A stretch of DNA of 7,179 nt from an uncultured Clostridia bacterium (GCA_937892865.1 CALBJG010000110.1:1-7179); one strand, 5' to 3'; shown: positions 1-5,449, counted from the stretch's first letter. Program-made: numbers and translations. Notes: generated by a model from the letters alone, not told the origin.

Positions 1-179
1 ACAAGGCCGTGGCCGAAGCCCTGGACGGTCTGCCTGCCCACAAGATGCACTGCTCTGTGCTGGCAGAGGAGGCGATCAAGTCCGCCCTGAAGGACTACTA
101 CGACAAAAACGGCATCGCCTACGACAAGTCCCAGTTCCCGGACTGCGAGAACTGCGCTCACTGCCACGACGAGGGTTGA
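1..179 (+). CDS. IscU/NifU-type Fe-S cluster assembly scaffold protein, C-terminal 58 residues (5' end outside window)
   Basis: This is the tail of a scaffold on which 2Fe-2S or 4Fe-4S clusters are built from cysteine-desulfurase sulfur before transfer to apoproteins in the cytoplasm. The frame starts at base 3 and ends with TGA at 177-179. Visible residues 9-33 carry the family's C-terminal hallmark: a GLP turn, then H16-C17-S18 followed by LAEEAIKSALKDYY. In IscU that Cys is the third cluster ligand. The protein does not stop after the usual last helix: about 25 more residues end in C48-x2-C51-x2-C54 with His at 53 and 55, a small extra metal-binding-looking tail. The Rrf2/IscR-type gene starts 4 bases after the stop, and its ribosome binding site lies inside the last codons here, so the two are surely co-transcribed. 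The first two Cys ligands lie upstream of the window, so the IscU versus SufU subtype cannot be settled. Confidence 0.88.
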   Translation, partial: KAVAEALDGLPAHKMHCSVLAEEAIKSALKDYYDKNGIAYDKSQFPDCENCAHCHDEG

Positions 180-183
180 TTTT

Positions 184-591
184 ATGATCGTTTCGACCAA
201 AGGGCGGTACGCCCTGCGGGTGATGGTGTATTTCGTCCTCCATGGGGACGGCACCTACATACCCTTAAAAGAGATCGCCGAGGCGGAGGACATTTCCCAA
301 AAGTACCTGGAGTCCATTATGACCACTTTAAGTAAGGCCGGGTTTGTGGACGCAGTTCACGGCAAAGGCGGTGGCTACCGGTTAAACCGCAAGCCGGAAG
401 AATACACCGTAGGAAGCATTTTGAAACTGACAGAGGGAAGCCTCAATACCGTTTCCTGCACCACCCAGGGTCCCAACGCCTGCAACCGGGCTACCTGCTG
501 TCATACCTTGCCTATGTGGGAAAAACTGGACAAGATGGTGGACGACTTTTTTGAAAGTGTCACCCTGGCAGATCTATTGGAACAGAAATAA
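184..591 (+). CDS. Rrf2 family transcriptional regulator, IscR-like, with putative Fe-S ligating cysteines
   Basis: This 135-residue protein has the normal Rrf2 length and probably senses Fe-S status and controls cluster-assembly genes by binding DNA as a dimer. The N-terminus (STKGRYALRVM, residues 4-14) and the winged helix-turn-helix (about 27-70: LKEIAEAEDISQKYLESIM, then the wing with VHGKGGGYRL) are typical. Cysteines at 92, 100, 105 and 106 lie in the loop before the dimerization helix, matching the position of the three cluster-binding Cys of IscR (92, 98 and 104 in E. coli). This favours IscR over cluster-free Rrf2 members such as CymR. The spacing differs and there is one extra Cys; a His follows at 107. 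ATG 184 is supported by GAGGG at 171-175, 8 bases upstream. It follows the scaffold gene directly, whereas isc operons usually put the regulator first. I leave the symbol blank because CymR-like or other Rrf2 roles are possible. Confidence 0.87.
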   Translation: MIVSTKGRYALRVMVYFVLHGDGTYIPLKEIAEAEDISQKYLESIMTTLSKAGFVDAVHGKGGGYRLNRKPEEYTVGSILKLTEGSLNTVSCTTQGPNACNRATCCHTLPMWEKLDKMVDDFFESVTLADLLEQK

Positions 592-596
592 CCATA

Positions 597-620
597 CGCC
601 CGAAGGAATCCCTTCGGGCG
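597..620. terminator. Perfect 10-bp hairpin after the IscR-like gene; weak or factor-assisted terminator
   Basis: CGCCCGAAGG (597-606) pairs perfectly with CCTTCGGGCG (611-620) around a 4-base loop, beginning 5 bases after the stop at 591. On neither strand is it followed by a T-run (plus strand continues CATTGACTATAG), so it is not a standard intrinsic terminator. It may cause partial termination, protect the 3' end of the upstream mRNA, or let some transcript read into the transglutaminase gene, whose start is only 30 bases downstream. Confidence 0.55.
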
Positions 621-650
621 CATTGACTATAGAAAAAGGGCGGAAGAGAA

Positions 651-2150
651 ATGAAAAAGAAAATTTTCGGTCTTGCGTTGGCGTTGGCGCTGGCGCTGCA
701 AATGATGCCGGCAGTTTCTGCCGCGGAAGATCCGCTGGATCTTGCCCGGGAGAAGATTCTGGCTTGTTACGCCACCGGCGAAGAATCGGTGGATATTCGC
801 CAATACAGTCTGGAAGCGACCCAGTTGGAAAAACTGCATAATGAACTGTATTACGCCAATCAGTTGCCCTGGTATGCAGACAGTTATCAGTACTCCTACG
901 AGGAAGATTCCGGGAAAGTACTGACATTTACGCCGGTTTTGCTTAAGGAGACCGAATATGACCGGAATCTTTATGAGCGGAAAGTGGCGGAAATTCTGGC
1001 AGAAACGGTACATCCGGGAATGACCCAGTTGCAGATCGCCCTTTCCATTCACGATTACCTTGCGGTGAATTTCCAATATGACGAGACCAAGACTTACTAC
1101 GAAGGCTATGACCTGCTGGTTCGGGGCACTGCGGTGTGTAACGGCTACGCAGAAGCCTATATGGACCTTTTGAAACGCTCCGGTGTGGAGTGTCACTATG
1201 TGGTCAGCGAAAAAATGGATCACGGCTGGAATCAGGTAAAATTGGGAGACCACTGGTACCATGTGGATGTGACCTGGGACGATCCGGTGGAGGATTGGCA
1301 GGGAAATGCGGATCATACCTATTTCCTGCTGTCCGACGAAGCCATCGGCAGTTTGGAAGAGGCGCACTACGATTATGAGGCGCTGCACGAAAGCCAGGAT
1401 AAGACCTATGACAGAACAGACTTTTGGGACAATACCGTTAGCCCGGTATGCTTTGAAAGCGCCGATACTTGCTATTATGTCAAAGCGGATGACGAAAACC
1501 AGTACATCTGCCGCCGCAATGGAAGCGGCGAACAGATCCTCCACCGGTTTGAACAGGGGGTTGTTTCCGGAGACAAGATCTATCGGTACGCGACCTACGG
1601 TTTGAGTATGACAGCAGACCGTCTGTATTTCTGCGATGGGGAGAAGATCAGTTCTATCAAAAAAGACGGCGCAGATCTGCGGGTGGAGCATCAGGAGACC
1701 TTTTCTCCCACCCACGGCATTTTCGGCGCCCATTTGGCAGGGGATACATTAAAAATCACCACTTGGGATCTGAATGACACATTTACCTTAAAAACAGTGA
1801 AAGCGGAGAATGTGACCGTCCACACCCATACATACGAGCAGTCGCGCTATGAGGGCGCCTGCGAGGAAAAAGGCGGCAGTGCGTATTCCTGCGCCTGCGG
1901 CGTAACTTACAAAGTGGAGGACACCACCGCCCGGGGACACGATTACGAACTGGTAAACGAGCAAGCCCGGGGGCTGTTTGAAAACGGCTGGGAGACATGG
2001 GAATGCCGCAACTGTGACCACAGTTATACCGACACCCGGTATGCGATTATTTCAAAGGACTTTTTGACAGACAAGGATACTCTGAAATGGATCATTTCCG
2101 GTGTTGTGATTTTGTTGGTCATCATCGGCAAAGCCAGAAAAAAGAAATAA
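651..2150 (+). CDS. Secreted, C-terminally anchored transglutaminase-like domain protein
   Basis: A 499-residue surface protein, probably a cysteine protease or cross-linking enzyme acting on extracellular peptides, cell wall or host protein; the substrate is unknown. Residues 1-24 form a signal peptide (KKK, then a hydrophobic LALALALAL core; cleavage likely after AVSA). The transglutaminase-like core spans about 120-230 and keeps the whole triad: Cys163 in GTAVCNGYA, His191 in DHGWNQV, Asp206 in YHVDVTWDDP. Residues about 265-385 look like a beta-rich segment with short repeats resembling DUF5050-type domains (SGDKIYRYA, ADRLYFCDG, ISSIKKDG). Residues 391-463 contain a Cys/His module (HTHTY, C404, C414-x-C416-G, ARGHDY) and a second degenerate copy (C452-x2-C455), a pattern seen in Firmicutes surface proteins. 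Residues 478-493 are a transmembrane helix followed by KARKKK, giving an outside body with a membrane-anchored C-terminus. Purine-rich sequence at 636-648 serves as ribosome binding site. It appears to be a single unit. Confidence 0.85.
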   Translation: MKKKIFGLALALALALQMMPAVSAAEDPLDLAREKILACYATGEESVDIRQYSLEATQLEKLHNELYYANQLPWYADSYQYSYEEDSGKVLTFTPVLLKETEYDRNLYERKVAEILAETVHPGMTQLQIALSIHDYLAVNFQYDETKTYYEGYDLLVRGTAVCNGYAEAYMDLLKRSGVECHYVVSEKMDHGWNQVKLGDHWYHVDVTWDDPVEDWQGNADHTYFLLSDEAIGSLEEAHYDYEALHESQDKTYDRTDFWDNTVSPVCFESADTCYYVKADDENQYICRRNGSGEQILHRFEQGVVSGDKIYRYATYGLSMTADRLYFCDGEKISSIKKDGADLRVEHQETFSPTHGIFGAHLAGDTLKITTWDLNDTFTLKTVKAENVTVHTHTYEQSRYEGACEEKGGSAYSCACGVTYKVEDTTARGHDYELVNEQARGLFENGWETWECRNCDHSYTDTRYAIISKDFLTDKDTLKWIISGVVILLVIIGKARKKK

Positions 2151-2151
2151 G

Positions 2152-2178
2152 AAAACGCCCGGCACAGCCGGGCGTTTT
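2152..2178. terminator. Bidirectional intrinsic terminator between convergent genes
   Basis: AAAACGCCCGGC (2152-2163) pairs perfectly over 12 bp with GCCGGGCGTTTT (2167-2178) around the loop ACA. The flanking A and T tracts give a U-tail on either strand, so it can end both the plus-strand transglutaminase transcript (stop at 2148-2150) and the minus-strand DUF975-like transcript (stop at 2180-2182). Confidence 0.93.
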
Positions 2179-2179
2179 A

Positions 2180-3148
2180 CTATTCACTATCCGGGAGAAA
2201 TCCCCAGGGGAAGTTCCGTACCAAAGGCTTTTCACCGCTGTCGGCGGCTTTTAAAGTTTCATAGGCGTGGGCGAAAGTGGTTTGGGTATAGGCCCCTGCC
2301 TGCCAGGTAAGCAGCAACTGACCTGCCAGGTAAGCCAGATACACCGGGAAAGATGCCCACTGGGGCAGACGGAAAAGCACATCGGCATTGGCAATGAAAG
2401 CCAGCAGGAAGATACAACCGTAATACCACCAGAAAGAAAGGTCCAATTTGAAAAGGGAGAGCCGGTTGCCGGCGGTGATGCGGCTGCTGACACCCAGGGC
2501 TGCCAGCGCTTTCCGGTGACCGCCGTCCAGCAGATAAAAACCCGCCATACGGAAGCGGTAGGAAATGGGGATCAGCAAAATAAGGCACAACACCGCCATA
2601 ATCAGATACAGAGGCGCGGCGGCGGAGAGCAACGGCATCATTGTCTCGACGGTCAGTTCGGTTTCCGGCAGGGATTCCATTGCCGCCAGCAAGCCGCCGG
2701 ACAAGGGCGTCATTAAAAAGATCATAGAACTGACCTGCGCCGCCAAAATCATTACAGCGACATAGATGGCAGTTTCCAAAAGGGTCAGCCGCAGCAGCGG
2801 GCCAAAGCGGCGGAAGCCCTCGGTCAGAGAGTCAGCGCCGGCATTTTCGCCCCTGGCAAACTGCAGGCAGGCGTAGATAAGACCCATCTCCCAAAAAGGC
2901 AGGGCGATGGAAAGGCCCATAGACAGCGCAGATTGAACGGTGGACAGAACCGCCCGGGTACCCATACCGGAAAGACCGCCGGTGGCGCCGATCTGCTGCT
3001 GAAGAAGCAATTCCAGAAGAGATACGATGAGCAACGCGGCGGCGGTGATCCCGCCGTGGATAAGCGCCAACTTTTTCGGCGGATAAGAGGCGGCTGACAA
3101 AGACCGGATCGCCGCCTGCTTTAATTGTTTCGGATTCAAAAGGGACAT
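2180..3148 (-). CDS. DUF975-like polytopic membrane protein
   Basis: A 322-residue integral membrane protein of unknown biochemical function. Hydrophobic segments lie at roughly 28-50, 73-98, 119-147, 173-197, 238-258 and 265-285, suggesting six membrane spans with both ends probably cytoplasmic. The stretch about 197-242 (YRFRMAGFYLLDGGHRKALAALGVSS, then GNRLSLFKLDLSFWWYYG) has the DUF975 signature as I remember it: a Y/F-rich span end, a short amphipathic helix with clustered small and basic residues, an S-x-x-x-x-x-G-N motif, then an L-F-L-S-F-W-W span. The earlier SLTEGFRRFGPLLRLTLLE (107-125) fits the same family. The start (CAT at 3146-3148) has an excellent site, GGAGGC at 3156-3161 on the minus strand, 7 bases away. 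It is divergent from the XRE/TPR regulator and could be its target. Related membrane domains in glycerophosphodiesterase-type proteins are an alternative description; no enzymatic domain is present. Confidence 0.72.
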   Translation of the reverse strand: MSLLNPKQLKQAAIRSLSAASYPPKKLALIHGGITAAALLIVSLLELLLQQQIGATGGLSGMGTRAVLSTVQSALSMGLSIALPFWEMGLIYACLQFARGENAGADSLTEGFRRFGPLLRLTLLETAIYVAVMILAAQVSSMIFLMTPLSGGLLAAMESLPETELTVETMMPLLSAAAPLYLIMAVLCLILLIPISYRFRMAGFYLLDGGHRKALAALGVSSRITAGNRLSLFKLDLSFWWYYGCIFLLAFIANADVLFRLPQWASFPVYLAYLAGQLLLTWQAGAYTQTTFAHAYETLKAADSGEKPLVRNFPWGFLPDSE

Positions 3149-3178
3149 AAAAAACGCCTCCGGAGTGATAGTACCTTA

Positions 3179-3207
3179 TTTATAAGCCATATTCCCCAAA
3201 ATAGCAA
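3179..3207 (-). promoter_or_regulatory. Promoter for the DUF975-like gene
   Basis: On the minus strand, TTGCTA (3202-3207) and TATAAA (3179-3184) are separated by exactly 17 bases, close to sigma-A consensus. Transcription would start near 3172, about 24 bases before the start codon, leaving just room for the GGAGGC ribosome binding site at 3156-3161. Confidence 0.65.
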
Positions 3208-3230
3208 ATGAATTTTTTGCGGGCAGTGGA

Positions 3231-3243
3231 TTTTTCGGAAAAA
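3231..3243. promoter_or_regulatory. 13-base palindrome in the divergent promoter region (candidate operator)
   Basis: TTTTTC (3231-3236), a central G, and GAAAAA (3238-3243) form a perfect inverted repeat just upstream of the extended -10 of the XRE/TPR gene, in the region where the -35 and spacer would lie. It could bind a dimeric regulator. A-T richness makes chance occurrence more likely than for the neighbouring GC-containing repeat. Confidence 0.35.
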
Positions 3244-3246
3244 CTG

Positions 3247-3255
3247 TGCTATAGT
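3247..3255 (+). promoter_or_regulatory. Extended -10 promoter for the XRE/TPR regulator
   Basis: TGCTATAGT (3247-3255) is a TGn-extended -10 hexamer (TATAGT at 3250-3255). The -35 region 17 bases upstream (TGGATT at 3227-3232) is poor, as is usual for extended -10 promoters. Transcription should start near 3262, inside the palindrome at 3257-3275. Confidence 0.65.
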
Positions 3256-3256
3256 A

Positions 3257-3275
3257 GGGTAAATAATGTTTACCC
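3257..3275. promoter_or_regulatory. Perfect inverted repeat over the transcription start of the XRE/TPR gene (candidate autoregulatory operator)
   Basis: GGGTAAA (3257-3263) and TTTACCC (3269-3275) are perfect 7-base arms around TAATG. The repeat begins 2 bases after the -10 hexamer and ends right before the GGAGG ribosome binding site (3276-3280), so a bound protein would block RNA polymerase. Its size and symmetry suit a dimeric HTH_3 protein, and the first gene downstream encodes one. Alternatively the RNA could form a small hairpin next to the ribosome binding site. Confidence 0.55.
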
Positions 3276-3287
3276 GGAGGTGGAACG

Positions 3288-4106
3288 ATGGACATTGGTC
3301 AGCGGCTGAAAGAGGCGCGGCTGGAAAAGGGACTTTCCCAGCGGCAACTTTGCGGCGATATGATCACCCGGAATATGCTTTCTCAAATCGAAAACGGCAG
3401 CGCCAGACCGTCTATGGACACTTTGCGGTATTTGGCAGAGCAACTGGACAAACCGATGGCATATTTTTTGGAGGAACAAGCGGTTTCTCCCAACCAGAAA
3501 GTGATCCTTGCCGCCCGGCGTGCTTTTGCCGATGGAGATTGGCAAAAGGTCTTGACCTTGTTAGAGAAATACGCCGACAAGGATACGGTGTTTGACAGCG
3601 AGCGGTATCTGTTAGAGGCGCTGGCGCTGAAGGCGGCGGCAGAGCAGGCGTTGGAAGAGGGAAAAGATATTTACGCCCGGGAACTGCTGGACCGGTCGGC
3701 GGTCGCGGGAGAGAGAACACCTTATTACACACCGGAGAATGAACGGAAGCGGTTGCTTCTGATGGGGCAGGCACAGCCGGAACTGGCGCAGGAACTGGTA
3801 TCTTCCTTGCCGGACAGCGAGCCGGAGCGGATCTTGCGCGCCCGGGCGGCATTGGCGCTGGATGACCCGGAAAAATGCGTCCGTCTGCTGACGGCGGAAA
3901 GTGTGAATACACCGCAAGGGCAATTCCTTCTGGGCGAGGGGTATTTGATGATGCTGCAATACGAAAAAGCAGCCGAGCAGTTCCAAAAGGCAGAAAAGAT
4001 ATATCCCCGCCGGGCGGCAGAGAAAATGGAAATCTGTTTCCGGGAGATGGGCGACTACAAAATGGCCTATTACTACGCCACAAAATTGCGGCAAACAGAC
4101 AAATGA
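3288..4106 (+). CDS. XRE-family helix-turn-helix regulator with C-terminal TPR-like helical domain
   Basis: A 272-residue cytoplasmic transcription regulator. Residues 4-61 form an HTH_3 domain: IGQRLKEARLEKGLSQRQLC, the turn and recognition helix ITRNMLSQIENGSARPSMDTLRYLAEQLDKP, then the MAYFLEE end typical of SinR/Cro-like domains. Residues about 66-270 are all-helical and alanine/leucine-rich, with TPR-like repeats clearest at the C-terminus (FLLGEGYLMMLQYEKAAEQFQKAEKIYP, 213-240, then a further pair with the MGDYKMAYYYA motif at 254-264). The architecture recalls RNPP-type regulators (Rgg, PlcR, PrgX), whose TPR domain binds a signalling peptide, but no peptide gene is visible beside it, so the ligand is unknown. 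ATG 3288 follows GGAGGTGG at 3276-3283. The promoter carries a palindrome over the start point, suggesting autoregulation, and the divergent DUF975-like membrane protein is a plausible target. The gene stands alone; guaA downstream has its own promoter. Confidence 0.85.
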   Translation: MDIGQRLKEARLEKGLSQRQLCGDMITRNMLSQIENGSARPSMDTLRYLAEQLDKPMAYFLEEQAVSPNQKVILAARRAFADGDWQKVLTLLEKYADKDTVFDSERYLLEALALKAAAEQALEEGKDIYARELLDRSAVAGERTPYYTPENERKRLLLMGQAQPELAQELVSSLPDSEPERILRARAALALDDPEKCVRLLTAESVNTPQGQFLLGEGYLMMLQYEKAAEQFQKAEKIYPRRAAEKMEICFREMGDYKMAYYYATKLRQTDK

Positions 4107-4108
4107 CC

Positions 4109-4129
4109 CGGTGAAAATCCCACCGTTTT
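4109..4129 (+). terminator. Weak terminator after the XRE/TPR gene
   Basis: CGGTG (4109-4113) pairs with CACCG (4121-4125) around a 7-base loop and is followed by TTTT (4126-4129), beginning 3 bases after the stop codon. The 5-bp stem is short, so termination may be partial and some readthrough into guaA is possible. Confidence 0.5.
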
Positions 4130-4150
4130 CGGCAGATTGCAAAAAATTTG

Positions 4151-4163
4151 TTCCCAAAGGGAA
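4151..4163. promoter_or_regulatory. Palindrome upstream of the guaA promoter
   Basis: TTCCC (4151-4155), AAA, GGGAA (4159-4163) is a perfect inverted repeat inside A/T tracts, ending 18 bases before the guaA -35. It could be an operator or simply part of an A-rich upstream promoter element. No known purine-repressor box is recognised here. Confidence 0.3.
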
Positions 4164-4181
4164 AAAATCCGTAATTTTTTC

Positions 4182-4210
4182 TTGCGCGCAGAAAATAATG
4201 TATGTATAAT
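4182..4210 (+). promoter_or_regulatory. Strong sigma-A-type promoter for guaA
   Basis: TTGCGC (4182-4187) and a consensus TATAAT (4205-4210) are spaced by exactly 17 bases, with A/T tracts upstream. Transcription would start near 4217, giving a leader of only about 24 bases with AGGGGGA (4227-4233) placed 7 bases before the ATG. The leader is too short for a riboswitch, so any purine control must act at initiation or elsewhere. Confidence 0.8.
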
Positions 4211-4240
4211 AAAGTATATTTTTTATAGGGGGAATTTTTT

Positions 4241-5242
4241 ATGGCATACGATGTCCGTCCCGAATCTATGGAGCGTATTACGAATTTTGAACTGGCAAAT
4301 GCCTTTATCGATGAGCAGATCGCCGCTGTCCGCAAGCAGGTGGGCGATAAGAAGGTCCTGCTGGCTCTTTCCGGCGGTGTGGACTCTTCCGTTGTGGCAG
4401 CGCTGCTGATCAAAGCCATTGGCAAGCAACTGGTTTGCGTGCATGTAAACCACGGTCTGATGCGTAAGGGCGAGAGCGAAGATGTTATTAAGGTCTTCGG
4501 TGAAGAACTGGATGCAAACCTCATTTATGTGGATGCAACCGACCGCTTCTTAAGTCTGCTGGAAGGCGTTTCCGACCCGGAACGGAAGCGTAAGATCATC
4601 GGCGGCGAGTTTATCAAGGTCTTTGACGAAGAGGCTGCAAAGTTAGAGGGCATCTCTTTCCTGGCTCAGGGCACCATTTACCCCGATATCTTAGAATCTA
4701 TCAAGGCTGCCGAAAGCGGCAAGCCCGTGAAATCCCACCACAATGTGGGCGGTCTGCCCGACGATATGGCAATGGAACTGGTCGAGCCGGTAAAATTGCT
4801 GTTCAAGGACGAAGTCCGTGTGGTTGGCGAGGCGCTGGGCCTGCCCCACGCAATGGTCTACCGTCAGCCTTTCCCCGGCCCCGGTTTGGGTGTCCGTTGC
4901 TTGGGCGCCATTACCCGGGATCGTCTCCACGCCCTGCGGGAGGCAGATGCGATCCTGCGCGATGAATTTGACAAATGCGGTCTTGCCGAGAAGGTTTGGC
5001 AGTACTTTATCTCCATTCCCGATATCAAGAGCGTTGGCGTCCGCAACGAAATGCGTTATGAAGGCTGGCCTGCCATTATCCGCGCCGTGAACACCAAAGA
5101 CGCTATGACTGCCACCATCGAGGAGATCCCTTACCCGGTGCTGCATAAGATCGTCGCCCGGATCACCTCTGAAGTTGAGGGCATCAACCGCGTCCTCTTC
5201 GACCTGACCCCGAAGCCCACCGGCACCATCGAGTGGGAATAA
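4241..5242 (+). CDS. guaA: GMP synthase, ATP-pyrophosphatase/dimerization subunit lacking the glutamine amidotransferase domain
   Basis: It makes GMP from XMP with ATP and ammonia, the last step of guanine nucleotide synthesis. Residues 38-51 hold the PP-loop (LALSGGVDSS) that binds ATP pyrophosphate; FLAQGTIYPD (140-149), KSHHNVGGLP (164-173) and RQPFPGPGLGVR (208-219) are invariant XMP/ATP-site motifs; the dimerization part runs to the canonical ending KPTGTIEWE (325-333). Everything expected of the synthetase half is present. Complete bacterial GuaA is about 510-525 residues with an N-terminal class I glutamine amidotransferase; here the protein has only 333 residues. The truncation is genuine: an in-frame TAG lies at 4226-4228, the promoter and ribosome binding site sit directly upstream, and the preceding gene is unrelated. 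The layout matches archaeal two-subunit GMP synthase (GuaAb type), so a separate glutaminase subunit may be encoded elsewhere, or the enzyme may use free ammonia. The gene is monocistronic. Confidence 0.95.
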   Translation: MAYDVRPESMERITNFELANAFIDEQIAAVRKQVGDKKVLLALSGGVDSSVVAALLIKAIGKQLVCVHVNHGLMRKGESEDVIKVFGEELDANLIYVDATDRFLSLLEGVSDPERKRKIIGGEFIKVFDEEAAKLEGISFLAQGTIYPDILESIKAAESGKPVKSHHNVGGLPDDMAMELVEPVKLLFKDEVRVVGEALGLPHAMVYRQPFPGPGLGVRCLGAITRDRLHALREADAILRDEFDKCGLAEKVWQYFISIPDIKSVGVRNEMRYEGWPAIIRAVNTKDAMTATIEEIPYPVLHKIVARITSEVEGINRVLFDLTPKPTGTIEWE

Positions 5243-5259
5243 TATCAACCGGTATAAAC

Positions 5260-5305
5260 ATGCCCGGGAACCCTTGTAAAAGGGATCCCGGGCATTTTGC
5301 TTTTT
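5260..5305 (+). terminator. Intrinsic terminator of guaA
   Basis: A 16-bp stem (5260-5275 with 5280-5295) has one internal mismatch and a GTAA loop, and begins 17 bases after the guaA stop. It is followed by TTTGCTTTTT (5296-5305), a good U-tail. On the minus strand the stem is followed by only a weak tail, so it mainly serves guaA. Confidence 0.92.
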
Positions 5306-5310
5306 GGGAA

Positions 5311-5389
5311 ACGGATTGCCACGGGCAACGGTGTTGCCTTCGCAATGACATGCGGGGGGATAGGACCGTCGAGGACGCCGGTCCCTACA
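5311..5389. repeat. Intergenic block of two hairpins, probable dispersed repeat element
   Basis: First unit, 5315-5346: ATTGC (5315-5319) pairs with GCAAT (5342-5346), enclosing a perfect GGCAAC/GTTGCC stem (5324-5329 with 5333-5338) around GGT. Second unit, 5363-5384: GGACC pairs with GGTCC (5380-5384), enclosing CGTC/GACG around GAG. The block lies between the guaA terminator and the convergent SGNH gene and codes for nothing convincing. Its wording resembles short palindromic intergenic repeats I recall from Oscillospiraceae genomes, but only one copy is in this window, so repetition is not shown here. It may act as transcript end for the minus-strand operon. The remaining spacer (5390-5449) is GC-rich with no recognisable feature. 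Confidence 0.5.
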
Positions 5390-5449
5390 AAAGAGATGGG
5401 CGGCGTGACCAAGGCGTAAGCCCTATGAAGAGGGTCGGGGGTATATGGT

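Noticed and set aside
627..1733. Long minus-strand open frame (368 codons) inside the transglutaminase gene
   Set aside because: It lies antisense over a gene with a clear signal peptide and catalytic motifs, has no plausible ribosome binding site, and its translation resembles no family.
4107..4240. Possible purine riboswitch before guaA
   Set aside because: The mapped promoter elements leave only about 24 bases of leader, and no conserved purine-aptamer sequence is seen between the preceding stop and the promoter.
3412..4524. Long minus-strand open frame (370 codons) across the XRE/TPR gene and the start of guaA
   Set aside because: It runs through two promoters and two well-supported plus-strand genes, and its Pro/Ser/Arg-rich composition is that of an antisense shadow.
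4691..5248. Minus-strand open frame within guaA
   Set aside because: It is fully antisense to conserved GMP synthase motifs and has no own start signals.
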